From assembly GCF_051106095.1 (NCBI RefSeq), contig NC_135794.1, positions 25,794,747-25,858,746 on the forward strand: a stretch of DNA of 64,000 nt, written 5' to 3'. Below are positions 62,401-64,000 of the stretch, in pieces. Under the pieces are notes generated by a model, which was given only the letters and a program-made list of their open reading frames with translations, was not told the DNA's origin and made no database searches. How positions within the stretch are numbered: position 1 is the stretch's first letter; the number at the start of each line of letters is the position of its first letter. The stretch is from Pogona vitticeps. Its lineage: Eukaryota > Chordata > Lepidosauria > Squamata > Agamidae. Position numbers and translations under genes: made by a program.

Positions 62401-63876
62401 ACACAGATCTCTCCCTTCCTCCTCCTCTTACCATATTGAACTGTTGCTGCAGCTTCTCATTGGCATAGTTGATACAAAATTGTTCAAAGCTGTTTATCTC
62501 AAAGGTCTCAAACCTGCAGAGAGAGAGATAAAAAGCAAATGCAATGACTGGCATGAGAAAGAAAGCTGGCCACCATCAGCTAACGGTGAACAGAAAACGG
62601 CAACCAGGTGACCTTAAAATGGGACAACGCTGGCAACAAACGCTGGCTGGAGGATGGGAGGAAACTGAGAAGTGAGTCAGAGGGGATACGGACTGGATTT
62701 CTCCAGCCACCCCTCTCTTAGCCACACCCAAGCAGAGGGGTGTTGAACGAAGCTTCTGCCCTCCCCGGTCCCCCCCCTGGCACAGCAGCCAAGCTGAAGG
62801 AAGGGGTGTTGCACCCTTTGGAAAGGAGGCGGAAAGGCCCCGTCTCTGGGCCAGGTGGCTGAAGCCGAGGCAGTGGCTGAGCTCTCTCTCTCTCTCTCTC
62901 TCAGTCCTCGGAAGGGAAGCGTTTCTAGCCAGCCCTTTCTTGGGTGCTCCCAGGAAAGCCTCTTTGAGGGGAAGGAAATGGCGGCCCCAGGCATTTACAT
63001 GCAGCAGCTGTGCATGCCAGGGGGCTGGCCAGATCCATCCCTGCAACTGCCCCACAGACCAAAAGAGTGGGGTGGAAAGGCATGCTCTGCTATCACACTA
63101 CGTGGAAAAGGCAACACACCCACACCCTCTTCCTGGAGCCACTTAGGGGTCATCAACACTCCCTCAAATTCCTTCCCACGGTTGGTGGACCCCCCCCCAA
63201 TTCTTCCTGGAAGCCCTCCAACCGACCCCCCGGCCCAGCTCATGAAAGCCATGCCTTCTGCAGCACCGGGGCCCCTAGAACCGGCTTGTCCCGGCACAGA
63301 GCTTCTCGTGGCTCAGTTATGTAACGGCCAACCCCACGTGTGGGTGCTGACTTCCCTGATGAGGGGAGGAGGCCAGAGTCCCGCAGGAGAGGCACGATCC
63401 ATAAGGGTCAGTTCACACACATGGTCCTGTGGCCACAAGCACACACGGGTGGCCCTTCAGAGTTTGGAAAAGTTACTTTTGGCCTACAGCACCCAAAGCA
63501 ACCTCCCTCCCATGGCCAGCTTGGGGAAAAGATTCTGAAGCCCCAAATTTAACCTTCCTGGACTCTGGTGCCCCACCGGGCGGCCGGACGTGCCGAGAGA
63601 CGTCGCTCACCCGTAGATGTCCAAGACGCCGATGAAGGAGTGCTGCTTCATGGTGGAGAGGAGGGCTTTGTTCACATGGCCCACAATCCAGTTGAAGAGG
63701 CGGGCGTAGATATGCTTGGCCAGCGCATCCCGGGCGTTGGTGGCCTGCAGCTTGGAAATGGGCTTGATGTAGGTCTCCGTGGCCGTGACCAGCTTCCGGT
63801 GGCACAGCCAGTGGGCCATCTGGTCATACTCCACACCCATGAGTTCACAGAAGATCTTCAGGGGCTCATGTTTGGG
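36558..63876 (-). CDS. MYO5A: MYO5A, unconventional myosin-Va, 3' part (33 coding exons, 1528 aa; exons 1-9 outside window)
   Basis: Myosin-Va carries melanosomes, ER, mRNPs and secretory vesicles along actin. Loss causes Griscelli syndrome type 1 in human and the dilute phenotype in mouse. The visible part begins at the exon starting [16 protein letters not shown], equivalent to MYO5C exon 10, and ends [10 protein letters not shown] with stop TAA at 36560-36558. The C-terminus, the full set of optional exons B, D and F, and adjacency to MYO5C identify it as MYO5A rather than MYO5B. All 33 exons join in frame (4587 nt with stop). All introns are GT-AG except one GC-AG. The missing upstream exons would add roughly 350 residues, giving close to the longest human isoform. 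Exon coordinates are in the block entries below. Confidence 0.95.
37068..37141. repeat. Compound (CT)n-(CA)n microsatellite
   Basis: About 50 nt of CT with one CCCT interruption pass into about 22 nt of CA. It lies in the last MYO5A intron, 89 nt from the next exon. Confidence 0.95.
37319..37352. repeat. (CA)n-(TA)n short microsatellite
   Basis: A short CA tract passing into ATATAT, beginning 9 nt upstream of MYO5A exon 37230-37310 in transcript sense, so it replaces much of the usual pyrimidine-tract neighbourhood. Confidence 0.85.
41445..41525. mobile_element. Diverged hAT-MITE-like remnant
   Basis: Has the same layout as the element at 43256-43391 but degraded: GGACTGCAAGCCCCATCA on the left and GATGGGACCTGTAGTCCAGC on the right, then a CTTGAGGCCCACAG end. 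No clear target duplication remains. Confidence 0.55.
42257..42323. repeat. Short direct repeat with internal palindrome
   Basis: AGTGACTTTAAAGGAACTA occurs at 42257-42275 and again at 42305-42323. The 29-nt spacer repeats TTTAAAG motifs in both orientations. It lies in the large MYO5A intron. Confidence 0.85.
42410..42475. repeat. Diverged interspersed-repeat fragment
   Basis: ATTGCAATCATAAACGCACC, then TACTTCAGAATCAAGGGAAG and TTACTTCAAATAAGC, resemble a common squamate phrase (GCAATCCTA ... CTTACTTCTGAGTAAGC). Short and degraded. Confidence 0.35.
43256..43391. mobile_element. hAT-type MITE, palindromic, with 8-bp target-site duplication
   Basis: A 136-bp element has 53-bp terminal inverted repeats that begin CAGTGGTGTCGAACTGTGGC and differ at one position, around a 30-nt centre. 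It is flanked by a perfect 8-bp duplication CCCAAGAC at 43248-43255 and 43392-43399. The CA(G)-type ends and 8-bp duplication are diagnostic of hAT transposons. It has no coding capacity. The near-identical arms suggest recent insertion, into the large MYO5A intron. The arms carry a motif common in squamate genomes (CCTCCAGATGTT...ACTTCAACTCCCAGAA). Confidence 0.9.
45139..45213 (-). CDS. MYO5A: MYO5A alternative exon F (25 codons)
   Basis: A 75-nt symmetric exon (phase 0-0) coding [20 protein letters not shown] then YKRVI. It matches mammalian exon F in length, place and sequence as I recall it. Exon F is required for melanophilin and thus Rab27a-melanosome attachment in melanocytes. It is followed by GTACGT. 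No equivalent was seen in the corresponding MYO5C intron (11565-12040). Confidence 0.9.
45738..45936 (-). CDS. MYO5A: MYO5A exon E
   Basis: Codes [20 protein letters not shown] and on to [13 protein letters not shown] (66 codons, phase 2-0), a strong heptad coil that is constitutive in known isoforms. It is the counterpart of MYO5C exon 29 (181 nt). The acceptor tract starts with about a dozen C residues before GGCTGTAG. Confidence 0.92.
47693..47773 (-). CDS. MYO5A: MYO5A alternative exon D (27 codons)
   Basis: This symmetric exon (phase 2-2, 81 nt) codes [20 protein letters not shown] followed by GLKQANR. Its length and place match mammalian exon D, which is skipped in brain, included in melanocyte and many epithelial forms, and known to bind Rab10. 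Its donor is AG|GTCCCC, a weak site that fits regulated inclusion. It is clearly paralogous to MYO5C exon 28 (12941-13021), which has the same length and phase. It could be skipped without a frame change. Confidence 0.88.
49138..49238 (-). CDS. MYO5A: MYO5A exon C
   Basis: Codes [20 protein letters not shown] and on to GLKETNR, phase 0 to 2. It supplies the C-terminal side of the DYNLL-binding region and a short coil segment. Phase 2 at its end allows joining to either exon D (phase 2-2) or exon E without a frame change. Confidence 0.92.
49349..49585 (+). mobile_element. tRNA-derived SINE, Sauria-type
   Basis: A tRNA-like head has GGGACTCGGACG followed by GACCCAGGTTCAAATCCCT, where GGTTCAAATCC is a pol III B box. 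The body has the widespread squamate phrase (AGCTCACCCAATGATCCTGG, then CAGGGTTGCTGTGAGGATAA, then AATGGGGAGG). The ends are approximate. It lies in the intron just upstream of exon C and downstream of microexon B. Confidence 0.7.
49847..49855 (-). CDS. MYO5A: MYO5A microexon B (9 nt, Asp-Asp-Lys)
   Basis: The nine bases GATGACAAG are flanked by CCAG and GTAAGC and lie between exon 28 (ending IQPK) and exon C (starting NTMTD). With B included the junction reads IQPK-DDK-NTMTD, exactly as in the human brain isoform. Exon B is known to complete the dynein light chain (DYNLL) binding site and is mainly neuronal. It is too short for any ORF-based call. The exact match of residues, length and order makes this secure although only nine bases are coding. 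Confidence 0.9.
50298..55527 (-). CDS. MYO5A: MYO5A exons 22-28: proximal and medial coiled coil with charged hinge
   Basis: Exons: 22 55279-55527; 23 54415-54508; 24 53754-53902; 25 53175-53285; 26 51431-51574; 27 50864-50917; 28 50298-50525 (the last probably exon A of the classical A-F tail nomenclature). Heptad-rich stretches include [18 protein letters not shown] and [19 protein letters not shown]. Exon 25 ([17 protein letters not shown]) is the Ser/Glu-rich, probably flexible, non-coiled hinge and is one codon shorter than human. Exons 26 and 27 are symmetric (phase 0-0). Exon 25 has a C-rich acceptor tract. Confidence 0.92.
54679..54758. mobile_element. Diverged hAT-MITE-like remnant
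   Basis: GGTCCTCCAGAGGTGTTGGA, then CCCCTGCCACTGGCCAGGCT and GGATAGTCTGGGAACTG, follow the arm-centre-arm order of the MITE family with many changes. It lies in the MYO5A intron between exons 22 and 23. Confidence 0.5.
55746..58058 (-). CDS. MYO5A: MYO5A exons 19-21: six IQ motifs and start of coiled coil
   Basis: Exons: 19 57847-58058; 20 57167-57323; 21 55746-55985. The IQ motifs read [86 protein letters not shown] and [18 protein letters not shown]. Exon 21 continues into the first heptads ([32 protein letters not shown]). Motifs 3 and 4 lie in exon 20, the most divergent compared with the human sequence I recall. Confidence 0.94.
56311..56495 (-). mobile_element. L2/CR1-like LINE 3' tail with expanded (TTTA)n
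   Basis: On the minus strand the sequence reads TTTTATTGTAAGCCGCCTAG, then a GGCGGGATAGAAATA end and about 100 nt of (AAAT)n repeat, the typical 3' end of non-LTR elements in squamates. Only the tail is present. It lies in the MYO5A intron between exons 20 and 21. Confidence 0.65.
58857..63876 (-). CDS. MYO5A: MYO5A exons 10-18: C-terminal half of motor domain
   Basis: Exons (numbered by equivalence to MYO5C): 10 63611-63876; 11 62432-62513; 12 61843-61983; 13 60851-60976; 14 60291-60374; 15 59619-59780; 16 59329-59426; 17 59067-59153; 18 58857-58965. Switch II (DIYG|FETF) crosses the 10/11 junction. Exon 15 is the 54-codon loop-2 exon, Ser/Thr-rich then Lys-rich ([18 protein letters not shown]), the same length as in human. 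Exon 17 has the SH1-region [15 protein letters not shown]. Seven of these nine exons match the MYO5C lengths exactly; only exon 15 (162 versus 135) and exon 18 (109 versus 112) differ. Confidence 0.94.
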
Positions 63877-64000
63877 CTGAAAGGACAGAGAAGGACTGGA
63901 ATCTGGAAAATCACACTCACCATCAATGCTTGCTGTCGGTGCTCCTGAGATAGGTAAAAAGCGACACTGGAGGTTGGAGAGGAGAAAGGGCTTTGAACCC
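63877..64000 (-). other. MYO5A: MYO5A intron 9 (partial)
   Basis: Sequence upstream of the exon 10 acceptor (TCAG before 63876). No exon is visible before the window edge, so exons 1-9 of MYO5A lie beyond it. Confidence 0.8.

Overview
The window is vertebrate nuclear DNA. It carries parts of three neighbouring genes, all transcribed from the minus strand: the first coding exon of GNB5 (long isoform), the complete MYO5C gene, and the 3' two-thirds of MYO5A. GNB5-MYO5C-MYO5A is the known amniote order (human 15q21). The interspersed repeats look squamate: a tRNA-derived SINE of Sauria type, L2/CR1-like tails ending in (AAATA)n, and palindromic hAT MITEs. Together with the many poly-G/poly-C runs this suggests a lizard or other squamate. 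The species cannot be fixed from sequence alone.

Layout, low to high coordinates. 1-737 is GNB5 intron 1, 738-863 is the GNB5-L start exon, and 864 to about 4690 is intergenic. MYO5C has a short 3'UTR and 41 coding exons (5174-31302). Their lengths sum to 5232 nt, giving 1743 aa, and every splice phase is consistent. A GC-rich, homopolymer-rich promoter block surrounds MYO5C exon 1. It lies only about 1.2 kb from the inferred MYO5A poly(A) site near 32490. MYO5A has a roughly 4.06 kb 3'UTR and 33 coding exons (36558-63876, 4587 nt, 1528 aa). It starts at the exon equivalent to MYO5C exon 10; exons 1-9 lie beyond the window.

MYO5C and MYO5A are class V myosins: motor, six IQ motifs, coiled coil and globular tail. 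They are ancient tandem paralogues and still share many exon lengths and phases. MYO5A keeps the three optional tail exons B (9 nt), D (81 nt) and F (75 nt), which known biology links to dynein light chain, Rab10 and melanophilin/Rab27a binding. The most striking structural signal is in the MYO5C coiled coil. It is built from a repeated exon cassette of 94-64-181 nt with phases 0-1, 1-2 and 2-0, present three times plus a partial fourth copy.

No rRNA, tRNA, CRISPR array, phage, retrovirus-like element or other protein-coding gene was recognised.
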